A DNA stretch of 64,000 bases from Chloroflexota bacterium (GTDB lineage: Bacteria; Chloroflexota; UBA6077; JACCZL01), in the NCBI GenBank assembly GCA_030447245.1, contig JAUJPG010000001.1:460129-524128 (forward strand), given 5' to 3'. The translations under genes and the position numbers were made by a program. Below the pieces are notes generated by a model, which was not told the DNA's origin, searched no databases, and worked only from the letters and a program-made list of their open reading frames with translations. Below, in pieces: positions 24,667 to 33,402 of the stretch. Each line of letters opens with the position of its first letter. Position 1 is the first letter of the stretch.

Positions 24667-25800
24667 TCAGACCGGACGGGCGACCCTATGGCCGGCTGGG
24701 GAGCGATCGCGGCGGCGGGCCAGGGCCGAGAACGTGATGCCGAGGGTCAGGCCGTAGGTGAGGTAGCGGGCCGCCTCGCCAAGCGCTGGGATCGGGCCAG
24801 CGCCGAGGCTCAGGCCGAGGAACCCGGCCCCGGCGAGCGGCAGGATGATGACGAGTGAGACGGCCAGCGGCAGGAGCGAGAACGCGACCCCGCGTTGCCA
24901 GCTCCGACCGGGCAGCGCGCAGACGGCCCAGGCGCCGTACACCACGCCCCAGAGCGTTGGCAGGACCACGAACGCGGGCGCGACGAGCAGCATCAGCAGC
25001 GGCGCCGACGTATTACCGAGCAGACCGGAGGCCAGGATCGCCTTGCTCGGCTCATGGTATGACAGCAAGGTGGCGACGTGGACCAGGACGCTGGCCAGCA
25101 GCGTCGATATGACGGCGGCGAGCAGCCCAGCCAGGGTGCCGCAACGGACCCGCTCCCAGAACGTCGCCGGCAGGGGCGGTTCGGGTGGGCTAGCTCGCGC
25201 CGTACGGTAGGTCCAGAAGGCCAGCCCGAGCAGCAGGATGGCCGACGCCAGCAGCTCGAGCGGCAGGTGGAGCCGCTCGGCGATTGCCAGGATCGGCGGG
25301 CCGAACACGTAGCCGAGGAGCACGAACAGGCTATTGCGCAACAGGCCGCCGAGCGCCAGCGCCGGGAGAAAGCGGCGGAACGGAAGCTCCAGGATGCCGC
25401 AGCCGACGGTCGTCATCATCGACAGGCCCGGCATCAGTCGGCCGATGATGACCGCCCGCTCGCCGTGACGCTCCAGCAGGGTGTGGGCGCGGTCGAGGCG
25501 CTCCGGCGTGGCGCCGACGTACCCGCCGATCCGATACAACAGCGTGCGCCCACCCCACGCGGCAACCCAGTAGAGGACACTACCGCCGAGCATCGTAGCG
25601 GCCTGTAGCACGGCCAGCGCCTCGAGTAGATCGACCTTGCCAGCGGCGGCGCGGACGCCGATCAGGATCATCAAGACGTCACCAGGGATCAGCGGCGGGA
25701 CGCCGGCCTCTTCCAAAAAGAGCAGGACGAAGGCGGTCCACTGACCGTGCTCGTCGAGCAGCCGCCAGATCATCCCGGCCAGGTCCGACCACCAGGGCAT
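24667..25800 (-). CDS. DedA-family membrane protein with extra C-terminal membrane domain
   Basis: A 377-residue polytopic protein. Residues 1-200 are a DedA/VTT domain: FVLLFLEEAGVPPLIPGDVL with the family Glu and Gly-Asp, then GRLMPGLSMMTTVGCGILEL, containing the conserved Arg and Pro-Gly. DedA proteins flip or transport lipids. A normal DedA is about 200 residues; here an extra ~160 residues with about four or five helices follow (VRCGTLAGLLAAVISTLLAS onwards to LTYGLTLGITFSALA). I do not recognise the second domain. GGAGT before the ATG supports the start. Confidence 0.85.
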   Translation of the reverse strand: MPWWSDLAGMIWRLLDEHGQWTAFVLLFLEEAGVPPLIPGDVLMILIGVRAAAGKVDLLEALAVLQAATMLGGSVLYWVAAWGGRTLLYRIGGYVGATPERLDRAHTLLERHGERAVIIGRLMPGLSMMTTVGCGILELPFRRFLPALALGGLLRNSLFVLLGYVFGPPILAIAERLHLPLELLASAILLLGLAFWTYRTARASPPEPPLPATFWERVRCGTLAGLLAAVISTLLASVLVHVATLLSYHEPSKAILASGLLGNTSAPLLMLLVAPAFVVLPTLWGVVYGAWAVCALPGRSWQRGVAFSLLPLAVSLVIILPLAGAGFLGLSLGAGPIPALGEAARYLTYGLTLGITFSALARRRDRSPAGHRVARPV

Positions 25801-26108
25801 GTCTACTCCGATGCAACCGATATGCCAGGCGGCGGCCGTCAGTCGTCAGCGGCCACCCTCGTCTCGTCCATAATGCGTCACGCGGCTCTGAAATGACGAT
25901 CGACCGAGAGCACGGCGGCGGCGGAGTGTAGGCGGACGGATGCCCGCTCGCGGGTCTATTGTCCCAGAACCAACCGAGCGCCCCGTCCAGCACCCGTCCG
26001 ACGGCTTGGCCGCGATGGTGCGTGGTGAGCCGTCTCGCAAGCTGCCGAATCCAGAGACGGAGGAGCAGCGCCGACGCTTCCGTAGCCGACGCGAGAGGAG
26101 ACCGAACG

Positions 26109-27092
26109 ATGCCGAGAGTTCTAGTGACGGCGCCAGGGGTGACCGGCCCGGGCGACCCGCGACTTGAGCCGCTGCGCGACGCCGGCTGGGAGATCCGCAC
26201 CCACCGCTGGCCTAGAGGGCGGCCGCCCGAGGAGGAGGTCATCGCGCTGGTCCAGGGGAACGACGCCGTCATCGCCTCGTCCGCCGAGCGGTACACTCGG
26301 ACCGTGCTCGAACGGGCTGACACGCTCAAGCACATCGCGCGCTGGGGTGTCGGCTTCGAAACGGTCGACGTGCCGGCCGCGACCGATAACGGCGTGCTCG
26401 TCACGACCACCCAGGGCTCCAACCATTGGGCGGTCGCCGACCACGCCTTCGCGCTGATGCTGGCCGTCGCGCGGCGGGTCGTCGAGCTCGATAGAGTAGC
26501 GCGGACGCGGACGTGGTCGCGTCCGCTGGCGCACGACGTCTGGCAGAAGACACTCGGCATCGTGGGTCTCGGCCGCATCGGCAAGGGGGTCGCTCAGCGC
26601 GCGTTCGGCTTCGAGATGGAGGTGCTGGCGTACGAACCGTATCCCGACCACGCGTTCTGCAAGCAGTGGAACGTCGAGCTGGTCGAGCTGGACGACCTGT
26701 TCCAGCGGAGCGACTACGTCACGCTTCACGCCCCGGGTCAGGGGGCCAGTGGGCGACTCGTCGACCGCGAGCGGCTGGCCATGATGAAGCCGACGGCCGT
26801 CCTCATCAACACGGCGCGCGGCGTCCTGGTCGACGAGGACGCCCTCTACGACGCGCTGACGACGGGGAAGATCGCCGGTGCTGGACTCGACGTCCGCGAG
26901 CAGGAGCCGCCCGAGGACGATCGCTTCGAGTCGCTCGACACGGTCGTCCTCACGCCGCACGTCGCCGGCACGACCCACGAAGCGCAGGCGGTCAGCAGCG
27001 TGATGGTCGTCAAGTCCATCCTCCAAGCAGCGCGCGGCGAGCGGCCGCACGGCCTGCTGAACCCGAACGTCTGGGATCACCGCCGACACTGA
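26109..27092 (+). CDS. D-3-phosphoglycerate-dehydrogenase-like 2-hydroxyacid dehydrogenase
   Basis: A 327-residue NAD-dependent enzyme. GIVGLGRIGKGVA (about residues 150-162) is the Rossmann motif; Arg in INTARGVLVDEDAL, Glu in REQEPPEDD and His in LTPHVAGTT complete the catalytic set. It lacks an ACT domain, so it is not the long SerA form, and the substrate is unproven. GAGGAG precedes the ATG by 8 bases. The upstream frame is open but non-coding in character. Confidence 0.9.
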   Translation: MPRVLVTAPGVTGPGDPRLEPLRDAGWEIRTHRWPRGRPPEEEVIALVQGNDAVIASSAERYTRTVLERADTLKHIARWGVGFETVDVPAATDNGVLVTTTQGSNHWAVADHAFALMLAVARRVVELDRVARTRTWSRPLAHDVWQKTLGIVGLGRIGKGVAQRAFGFEMEVLAYEPYPDHAFCKQWNVELVELDDLFQRSDYVTLHAPGQGASGRLVDRERLAMMKPTAVLINTARGVLVDEDALYDALTTGKIAGAGLDVREQEPPEDDRFESLDTVVLTPHVAGTTHEAQAVSSVMVVKSILQAARGERPHGLLNPNVWDHRRH

Positions 27093-27222
27093 TTTCGGGC
27101 CCAGGGCAGGCGTGAGCCGCTAGCCTACATTCTCACGCAGCGTGGCCCGGAATCTGAAGGGCGAGAGTCCGCGGTGGCCCAGAGTTCCCGCGTTGGGCAT
27201 ACCAGCATAGAAGGAGGAGAGC

Positions 27223-28257
27223 ATGAGGCGGACGCAGCTCCTGGGATTCCTCGCGTTGTTGGCCATGGGGATCGCCCTGGTCGGTGGAGACGGACCGCTC
27301 CCAGCGCCCGCGTCGGCGCAGAGCGATTCAGACAGTTGGGGCGAGCGTGCGCCACTGTTGCTGCCGCGGTCGGAGATGTCGATCGCGGAGCTAGACGGGC
27401 GGATCTACGTCATGGGGGGATATCCAGGCACCCGCGTCACCGCGGACGACGTGCAGGTGTACGACTCGCGCACGGATAGCTGGACGCTCGGACCGCCGCT
27501 GCCGGTGCCGGTTCACCACACGATGGCCGCCGCGGTTGACGGGCGGCTCTACCTCATCGGTGGGGAGGCCGGCAATCCCGCCCCGGGCCAGTCGGTCTTC
27601 CAGGACAGGGTCTACATGCTCGACGAGCAGGCGGGCGAGTGGGCGCCACGCGCGCCGATGCCAACCGCCCGGAGTGGCGGCGGCGCCGGCGTGATCGACG
27701 GCAACATCTACGTCGCGGGCGGCCGCCCACCCCGCGGGCACGACTTCGCGGCCTACGATCCCCGCGCAGACGAATGGACGGTGCTTCCCGACCTGCCGAC
27801 GCAGCGAAACCACCTGGCGGTCGTGGCGATCGGCGGGCGGCTGTACGTCGCGGGCGGCCGGTTCGGCGGTGGAGTCGGCAGCGAGATGACCGACGTGCTC
27901 GAGATCTACGATCCGTCTGCCAACGGCTGGACCACGGGTGCGTCGCTGCCGGCCCCGCGGGCGGGTCTGGCGGGGGTAGCGGCGAACGGCTGTCTCTACG
28001 CCATCGGTGGCGAGGGCAACACGGCTGACCCGCGCGGTGTTTTTGACTTGAACGAGATGTACGACCCGGGGACGAATAGCTGGAGCAGCCTGCCGCCGCT
28101 GCCTCTTGCCGTCCACGGGCTCACCGGCGCGACCTACCTGAATGGGTGGATTCACGTTCCGGGCGGGGCGACGAGGGCGGGTGTGAGCGGTGCGAATGTG
28201 ACATTTGCGCACCAGGTATTCCGGGTGAGCCAAACCTGCGGGCCGCCGGGGGATTGA
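27223..28257 (+). CDS. Secreted Kelch-repeat protein
   Basis: A 344-residue protein with a signal peptide (residues 1-33, ending PASAQ). It holds six Kelch blades, each with GRIYVMGGY-, GRLYLIGGE-, GNIYVAGGR-, GRLYVAGGR- or GCLYAIGGE-like beta strands and a following Tyr-Asp-x(6)-Trp pair, forming one six-bladed propeller. Such propellers bind sugars or proteins, or act as copper radical oxidases; the oxidase ligands are not evident. GGAGG precedes the ATG. No partner gene is obvious. Confidence 0.9.
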   Translation: MRRTQLLGFLALLAMGIALVGGDGPLPAPASAQSDSDSWGERAPLLLPRSEMSIAELDGRIYVMGGYPGTRVTADDVQVYDSRTDSWTLGPPLPVPVHHTMAAAVDGRLYLIGGEAGNPAPGQSVFQDRVYMLDEQAGEWAPRAPMPTARSGGGAGVIDGNIYVAGGRPPRGHDFAAYDPRADEWTVLPDLPTQRNHLAVVAIGGRLYVAGGRFGGGVGSEMTDVLEIYDPSANGWTTGASLPAPRAGLAGVAANGCLYAIGGEGNTADPRGVFDLNEMYDPGTNSWSSLPPLPLAVHGLTGATYLNGWIHVPGGATRAGVSGANVTFAHQVFRVSQTCGPPGD

Positions 28258-28405
28258 AGCCAGAAGCAGTGTGGGAGGGCGGGCGAACGATGACTTTCCT
28301 CTTCATCGCGCGGCGGCGTGTCCAGCGATGGCTAGCGGAGCGGACCTGCCAGAACAGCCACGCGAACCGCTCCAGATCGGGAGCGAGTTTCGCCCCCCGC
28401 GGGCA

Positions 28406-30463
28406 TCAGACCGGCGCGGCCTGGACCAGGTTCTCGTGGTAGGTCGCGCCGCCGCCCATGTCGGAGAGGCGCTGGGCAGTCGTGAAGTTGGCGTTGCGGC
28501 CGTCGGGGCTGAGCTTGGGCCAACGGACTTTCTCGGTCACCACGACGCCGGGCTGGAGATCTGGCACGAGCTTGACGATGAGCTCGCACTGCCCGCGGTC
28601 GTTCCAGATTCGGACGCGATCGCCGTCACCCAGCCCGCGGGCCGCGGCGTCGGTTGCGCTCATCTCCAGCCAGGGGCGCTCGCCGGTCAGCAGCGCGGCC
28701 TGATGAGCGTGGCTGGACGACGTGAGCACGTGCGACGCCGGGCTCACCAAGCGCAGTGGGAAGCGCGCCGCCAGATCCGGCTGGCGAGCCGCGCTCTCCT
28801 CGAGAGGCTGGTAGGTCGGGAGCGCGGGCAACCCGTCGGCTACCATCCGCTCTGAGTAGAGCTCCACCTTCCCGGAGCCGGTCGGGAAGACGCCGTCTTT
28901 GAAGGGCAGGTACGGCGTGGCGGGCGTCCTGGCACGAGCGTACCCGGTCTCCAGGAGCGCCTCGTACGTCACGTGCGACCAGGCTGGCATGTCTTGGAAC
29001 GCCTGGCGGACGACGTCCTCCTGGCTGTCGCGAAAACAGTCTTCCTCGAAACCGAGCGCCTGCGCGATGGCAGCGAACGTGTCGTGATTGGAGCGCGCCT
29101 CGCCTTTCGGCGCGGTGGCCGGACGATTGAGGTGCAGGTAGTAGCCCATCGAGGTGTGAATGTCGATTTGCTCGAACTGCGTGGTGGCCGGCAGCACGAT
29201 GTCGGCGTAGTCGGCGGTATCCGTCGGGAACAGCTCGTGCACGACGGTGAACAGGTCGGTGCGGCGCAGGCCTTCCCGGACCTGGTTCTGATCTGAGGTG
29301 ACGGCGGCAGGGTTCGAGTTGTAGACGTAGAGCGCACGAATCGGGGGCTGGCTCAACTCGGTCAACGCCTGGCCCAGCTGGTTCATGTTCACCGAGCGGA
29401 CCGGGCCTGGCGCCAGGTCTGGTCGGTGCAGCAGAGCCCGGTTGACCGGGAACGCCTCCGAGTTAGTCAGGAGGATGCCGCCGCCAGGATAGCGCCAGGC
29501 GCCGGTCAGCGCCGGCAAGCAGGCGATGGCGCGGACGGCCATGCCGCCGTTGCTGTAGCGCTGCATCCCCCAGCCCAGACGGATGAAGCTGTGCGGGCGG
29601 CTGCCGTACAGGCGCGCCAACCAGAACAGCGTGTCGGCCGGCACGCCCGTCTCCACCTCGACGTACGCTGGCGTGTAGGCCTGGACGTGCTCCGCGAGGG
29701 CCTCGAAGCCAACCGTGGATCGCGCCACGAAGTCGCGGTCGCACAGACCCTCGTCGATCAGGATCTTCATGATGCCCAGAGCCAAGCAGCCGTCGGTCCC
29801 CGGGCGAATCGCGATGTGGTGGTCGGCCAGCCGTGACGAGCGGGTCGGGCGCGGATCGATGACGATCAACGGCGCACCGCGCTCGCGGGCCCGCTTCAGC
29901 ATCGGCAGCAGGTGCGGTCCGGTGCTGGCAATATTCGAGCCCCAGAGCACCAGGAGCTGAGCCTGATCCACCCCTTCCGGGTCGGGACCGATGGTCTTGC
30001 CCATGGTGTAGTCGTAGCCGGCCTCCCCGGCCGCCGTGCAGATGGTCCGCAGCAGCTGGGATGCGCCGACGCGGTGGAAGAAGCGGCGGTCCATCGCGTT
30101 GTTGTGGACTAGGCCGAGTGTGCCGGAGTAGCTGTACGGGAGGATCGCCTCACCACCGCTCTCGGCGATGATCGCCCTGAATCTCCGAGCGATCTCGCCG
30201 ATCGCCTCGTCCCAGCTCATCCGCTCGAAGCGACCCTCGCCCTTCGCGCCAACCCGCCCCAGCGGATGCAGGATCCGGTCGGGGTGGGTGATTCGTGGCA
30301 CGTAGAAGCGCGCCTTGGTACACAGGTACCCGCGTGTGATCGGGTGATCGCGGTCACCAGCGATGCTCCTGACCTCGCCATCGACCACCGTGGTGATCAT
30401 GGCGCACGTGTCGGGACAATCGTGCGGGCAGACGGAGCGAACCTGATTCACAACCATGACCAT
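28406..30463 (-). CDS. Molybdopterin-dependent oxidoreductase (formate dehydrogenase/DMSO reductase family)
   Basis: A 685-residue Mo/W-bisMGD enzyme. The N-terminal [4Fe-4S] ligands are Cys12, Cys16, Cys20 and Cys48 (VCPHDCPDTCAM, GYLCTKA). Then come the cofactor regions: LLVLWGSNIASTGPHLLPML, IVIDPRPTRSSRLADHHIAI, PGTDGCLALGI and the C-terminal dinucleotide-binding domain (ASHVLTSSSHAHQAALL). It has no Tat signal, so it is cytoplasmic. No iron-sulfur or membrane subunit is nearby. It resembles single-subunit family members of uncertain substrate. ATGs at 30463 and 30457 are both possible; neither has a good ribosome site. Confidence 0.88.
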   Translation of the reverse strand: MVMVVNQVRSVCPHDCPDTCAMITTVVDGEVRSIAGDRDHPITRGYLCTKARFYVPRITHPDRILHPLGRVGAKGEGRFERMSWDEAIGEIARRFRAIIAESGGEAILPYSYSGTLGLVHNNAMDRRFFHRVGASQLLRTICTAAGEAGYDYTMGKTIGPDPEGVDQAQLLVLWGSNIASTGPHLLPMLKRARERGAPLIVIDPRPTRSSRLADHHIAIRPGTDGCLALGIMKILIDEGLCDRDFVARSTVGFEALAEHVQAYTPAYVEVETGVPADTLFWLARLYGSRPHSFIRLGWGMQRYSNGGMAVRAIACLPALTGAWRYPGGGILLTNSEAFPVNRALLHRPDLAPGPVRSVNMNQLGQALTELSQPPIRALYVYNSNPAAVTSDQNQVREGLRRTDLFTVVHELFPTDTADYADIVLPATTQFEQIDIHTSMGYYLHLNRPATAPKGEARSNHDTFAAIAQALGFEEDCFRDSQEDVVRQAFQDMPAWSHVTYEALLETGYARARTPATPYLPFKDGVFPTGSGKVELYSERMVADGLPALPTYQPLEESAARQPDLAARFPLRLVSPASHVLTSSSHAHQAALLTGERPWLEMSATDAAARGLGDGDRVRIWNDRGQCELIVKLVPDLQPGVVVTEKVRWPKLSPDGRNANFTTAQRLSDMGGGATYHENLVQAAPV

Positions 30464-30830
30464 GGGATCATACTGCCAATGCCCTCGTCTGCGCTCAAGC
30501 CGCGGCAGTTCACCCGAGCAGCGCGGCCGATGGCAGCAGATTGGCCAGGGTTCGTCGTCACCGTACCATCGGGGTGCCTGGGTCACGCCACGCCGAACCC
30601 GCCCGAGTACGTGCGTGGCAGTCGCTCGCCCTCGCATCAATCCTCAGAGGGGGCGAGCCGACGCCAGCGTTTCCCAATCGCTCGCGTCTGACGCTGCTCG
30701 CGAGCACAAGGCTCCGGGGCGATCGCCCCGAGCTTCCTCCGCCAGGCTCTAGCTTCCCAGGGGCGTTGACCGCTGCTGGCTCGGTGGGGCCGAGCATCAA
30801 CCAGGTCAGGGCTACGGCGTTAGCCCAGGG
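30464..30830. other. Gap with no supported gene
   Basis: Between the start of the molybdopterin enzyme and the DUF4242 gene, both on the minus strand. All long frames here are low-complexity and I see no repeats or clear promoter. Confidence 0.4.
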
Positions 30831-31082
30831 CTACGTGCCCTCCTTGACCTCGGTGATCTCGTCAGCGACGAGGCCGTGCGCCTCGCGGTGGACCGCCTCG
30901 GCCGCCTCCTTGCTGGGCGCATCAACCAGGCAATAGACCTTGCCGGCAGTCTCGTTGTACCAGTATTGCAGATACTTGACTCCGTGCTTGGCCTGGGTCT
31001 CCATGTCCTTCTGGTGCGCGCCCGCCACCGCCTCGGTGGTCAGGCCCTCGACGCTGTTGTGCTCGTCCATAAAGAGTGGCAT
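30831..31082 (-). CDS. DUF4242 (SCO4226-like) small protein
   Basis: An 83-residue alpha/beta ferredoxin-like protein: MPLFMDEHNSVEGLTTEAVA, AHQKDMETQAKHGVKYLQYW, then GKVYCLVDAPSKEAAEAVHR and EAHGLVADEITEV. This is the DUF4242 pattern; the Streptomyces member SCO4226 was described as a nickel-binding protein. The His, Asp and Cys residues of that pattern are present here, but the function is not settled. GGAGG precedes the ATG by six bases. Confidence 0.85.
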   Translation of the reverse strand: MPLFMDEHNSVEGLTTEAVAGAHQKDMETQAKHGVKYLQYWYNETAGKVYCLVDAPSKEAAEAVHREAHGLVADEITEVKEGT

Positions 31083-31194
31083 CACGCTCCTCCTATCGAA
31101 AGATACCCCGGATAGCACGGCTCCATAGCCGGGCTCGGTCCGCCGTCGGTCAAGCCCGGTGTGGTGGCGTTCCTGGCCCCCAGTGTACGAGTCG

Positions 31195-31487
31195 TCGATC
31201 CACGCGTCCAGACGACAACGCCCATGCGCGGGTGCGACCAGAACTTGTGACAGCTACAGGTCATCCGGGCGTCAGGCCCACTACCTGGACGATTGAACAC
31301 TAACTGGATGCCCTGAGGCACAATGTGGCGGAAACCCACAAGTCTTGGTCACATCGCCCCCATGCGGCGAGCGATTGGTGACCTGGAGTGGGGCCGCCCT
31401 CCAACCATCGGCCCCTCCTTTCCTCCGTTGCCCGATTATCGATCCACGCGTCAAGGGACCTTCCCCCGAGAGATTGGTGACTTGGAG
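31195..31487. repeat. Short direct repeats in a gene-free, IS-scarred gap
   Basis: Two repeat pairs occur here: TCGATCCACGCGTC at 31195-31208 and 31439-31452 (identical), and GATTGGTGACCTGGAG at 31373-31388 versus GATTGGTGACTTGGAG at 31472-31487 (one mismatch). The inverted form CTTGGTCAC lies between them (from 31344). They look like ends of vanished insertion sequences next to the transposase fragment at 31555-31680. Confidence 0.55.
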
Positions 31488-31554
31488 AGCATTCGGCAAG
31501 TACGCCGTGGCAGTACGCCGCGGCCCAGGCGAGCGCTAGCGGGCCACCGAGCGG

Positions 31555-31680
31555 TTCGGCCCCTGGCGCACGATCTACGGACACTATCGCCGTTGGTCTC
31601 GGAGCGGCCTCTGGCGCCAGCTCCGCCATGCCCTCTGGCGCCCTGAGACCACGGACCAGAACGCGTCGCTGTCGTCTTAG
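31555..31680 (+). mobile_element. Fragment of an IS5-like transposase
   Basis: One frame reads FGPWRTIYGHYRRWSRSGLW, then RQLRHALWRPETTDQ, ending at TAG. The WRTIY-x(2)-YRRW-x(3)-G pattern is that of the N-terminal DNA-binding region of IS5-family transposases. No catalytic domain follows; the frame ends on the purH stop. It is a fossil of about 40 codons, and with so little sequence the family call is tentative. Confidence 0.5.
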
Positions 31681-33254
31681 TGCTTGAAATGGCGCTGGTG
31701 GGTGAAGATCATCGCCATGTGGTGGCGGTTGGCGACTTTGACTGCTTCCTGGTCACGGATCGAGCCGCCGGGCTGGATCAGGGCGGTCACGCCGGCGTCG
31801 GCAGCGCGCTCGATGCCGTCCGGAAACGGGAAGAAGGCATCCGACGCGAGCACGCTACCGACCGCCCGGTCGCCGGCCTTGCGGCAGGCGATGTCGACAG
31901 CGTCGACGCGGCTCGCCTGGCCAGCGCCGACGCCGACCAGCTGGAGCCCCTTGGTCAGGACGACGGCGTTGGAGTGGACGTGCTTGACCGCCCGCCAGGC
32001 GAACAGCAGGCTGGTCAGCTCGGCGAGCGTTGGGTGGCGGGCCGTGACGACGTCTCGGGTCAACATGTTCTCAGGGAGCGCGTCACGGGTCTGAACCAGC
32101 CAGCCCCCGACGACGCGCTTGAAGTCCAGGTCACCGGCCTCCAGCTCGCCGGGTCGCTCGGGCTGGACGCCGGTGGCCATCACCCGCAGATCGCGCTTCT
32201 TCTCCAGGAGCGCCAATGCCTCCGGGGTATAGTCCGGGGCGATGATGTCCTCGAAGAACACCTCGACAATCTCGCGCGCGGTGGCGCCGTCGACGGCGCG
32301 GTTGATGCCGATCGCTCCGCCGAATGCCGACTGCGGGTCGGCCGCGAGGGCCCGGCGGTAGGTCTCGGCAAGGTCCTCGCCGCACGCTAGCCCGCACGGA
32401 TTGCCGTGCTTGACGATGGCAACGGTTGGCACGGAGAAGTCCGCGACAATCCGCCAGGCGGCGTCGAGATCGTAGGTATTGTTGAAGGAGAGCTGCTTGC
32501 CGTGAAGCTGGCGAGAGCTGACGACGCCTCGCGGAGCCTGGCGGACCGCGCTATCGGCGTAGAACGCGGCGAGCTGGTGGGGATTCTCGCCGTACCGCAG
32601 CTCGGCGATCTTGGACATTGCCAGTGTGATCTCGTTCGGAAACAGCTCGTCGGCAGTCCGCAGGAAGCCGGCGACGTGGGTGTCATAGACGGCACAGTGC
32701 TGGAACGCCTTGGCGGCCAGCCGACGGCGGATGCCGAGGCCGACGCCGCGCTCGCCCCGCAGCTCGTCCAGGACGGTCGAGTAGTCGCTCGGGGCGCAGA
32801 GCGGGATGACGTCGGCGAAGTTCTTGGCGGCCGCGCGGAGCAGCGTCACGCCGCCGATGTCCAGGCTTTCGAGGGCGGCATCCAGCTCCGGGCCATTGCG
32901 CGCGCCACCTCGGCCGGCGACCTCGCGGAACGGGTATAGGTTGGCCACGACGACGTCGATCGGTGCTGCGCCGATTTGCTCCAGCTCCTCGGCGTGGGCT
33001 GGGTCCTGGCGGAGGGCCAGGATGCCGCCATAGATCAGCGGGTGGAGCGTCTTGACGCGGCCCCCGAGGATCTCCGGGAAGCTCGTCAGCTCGCTGACGC
33101 TCTTGACCACGACCGCATTCTCGCGCAGCAGCAGCTCGGTGCCGCCGGTCGAGTACACCTCGACGCCCAGCTCGGCCAGGCCGCGGGCGAAGTCGACGAT
33201 GCCGGTCTTGTCAAAGACGCTGATCAGCGCGCGCATTCCCACCTCGATGCTCAC
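31677..33254 (-). CDS. purH: Bifunctional AICAR transformylase/IMP cyclohydrolase
   Basis: A 525-residue PurH, which carries out the last two steps of IMP synthesis. The N-terminal cyclohydrolase domain shows ISVFDKTGIVDFARGL, LGGRVKTLHPLIYGGIL and NLYPF; the C-terminal transformylase domain shows ELRYGENPHQLAAFY, KHGNPCGLA and DAFFPFPDGIERAADAGVTA. Length is normal. The frame begins with GTG at 33254; an ATG at 33236, closer to the conserved start, is an alternative. No other pur gene is in the window. The stop touches an IS fragment. Confidence 0.96.
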   Translation of the reverse strand: MSIEVGMRALISVFDKTGIVDFARGLAELGVEVYSTGGTELLLRENAVVVKSVSELTSFPEILGGRVKTLHPLIYGGILALRQDPAHAEELEQIGAAPIDVVVANLYPFREVAGRGGARNGPELDAALESLDIGGVTLLRAAAKNFADVIPLCAPSDYSTVLDELRGERGVGLGIRRRLAAKAFQHCAVYDTHVAGFLRTADELFPNEITLAMSKIAELRYGENPHQLAAFYADSAVRQAPRGVVSSRQLHGKQLSFNNTYDLDAAWRIVADFSVPTVAIVKHGNPCGLACGEDLAETYRRALAADPQSAFGGAIGINRAVDGATAREIVEVFFEDIIAPDYTPEALALLEKKRDLRVMATGVQPERPGELEAGDLDFKRVVGGWLVQTRDALPENMLTRDVVTARHPTLAELTSLLFAWRAVKHVHSNAVVLTKGLQLVGVGAGQASRVDAVDIACRKAGDRAVGSVLASDAFFPFPDGIERAADAGVTALIQPGGSIRDQEAVKVANRHHMAMIFTHQRHFKH

Positions 33255-33402
33255 GGCGACGGCCGTGCCAAAAGAACACGATTATGTCGCGCCGCATTGT
33301 AGAGCACCGGGTGGCGTCAGCGTAGGCGCGGGTTGGTCGTGATGACGCGCGGCGCCGGCTCCCGCTACAGTACGCTCGACACCGTACAGGAGCCGCGCGC
33401 CG

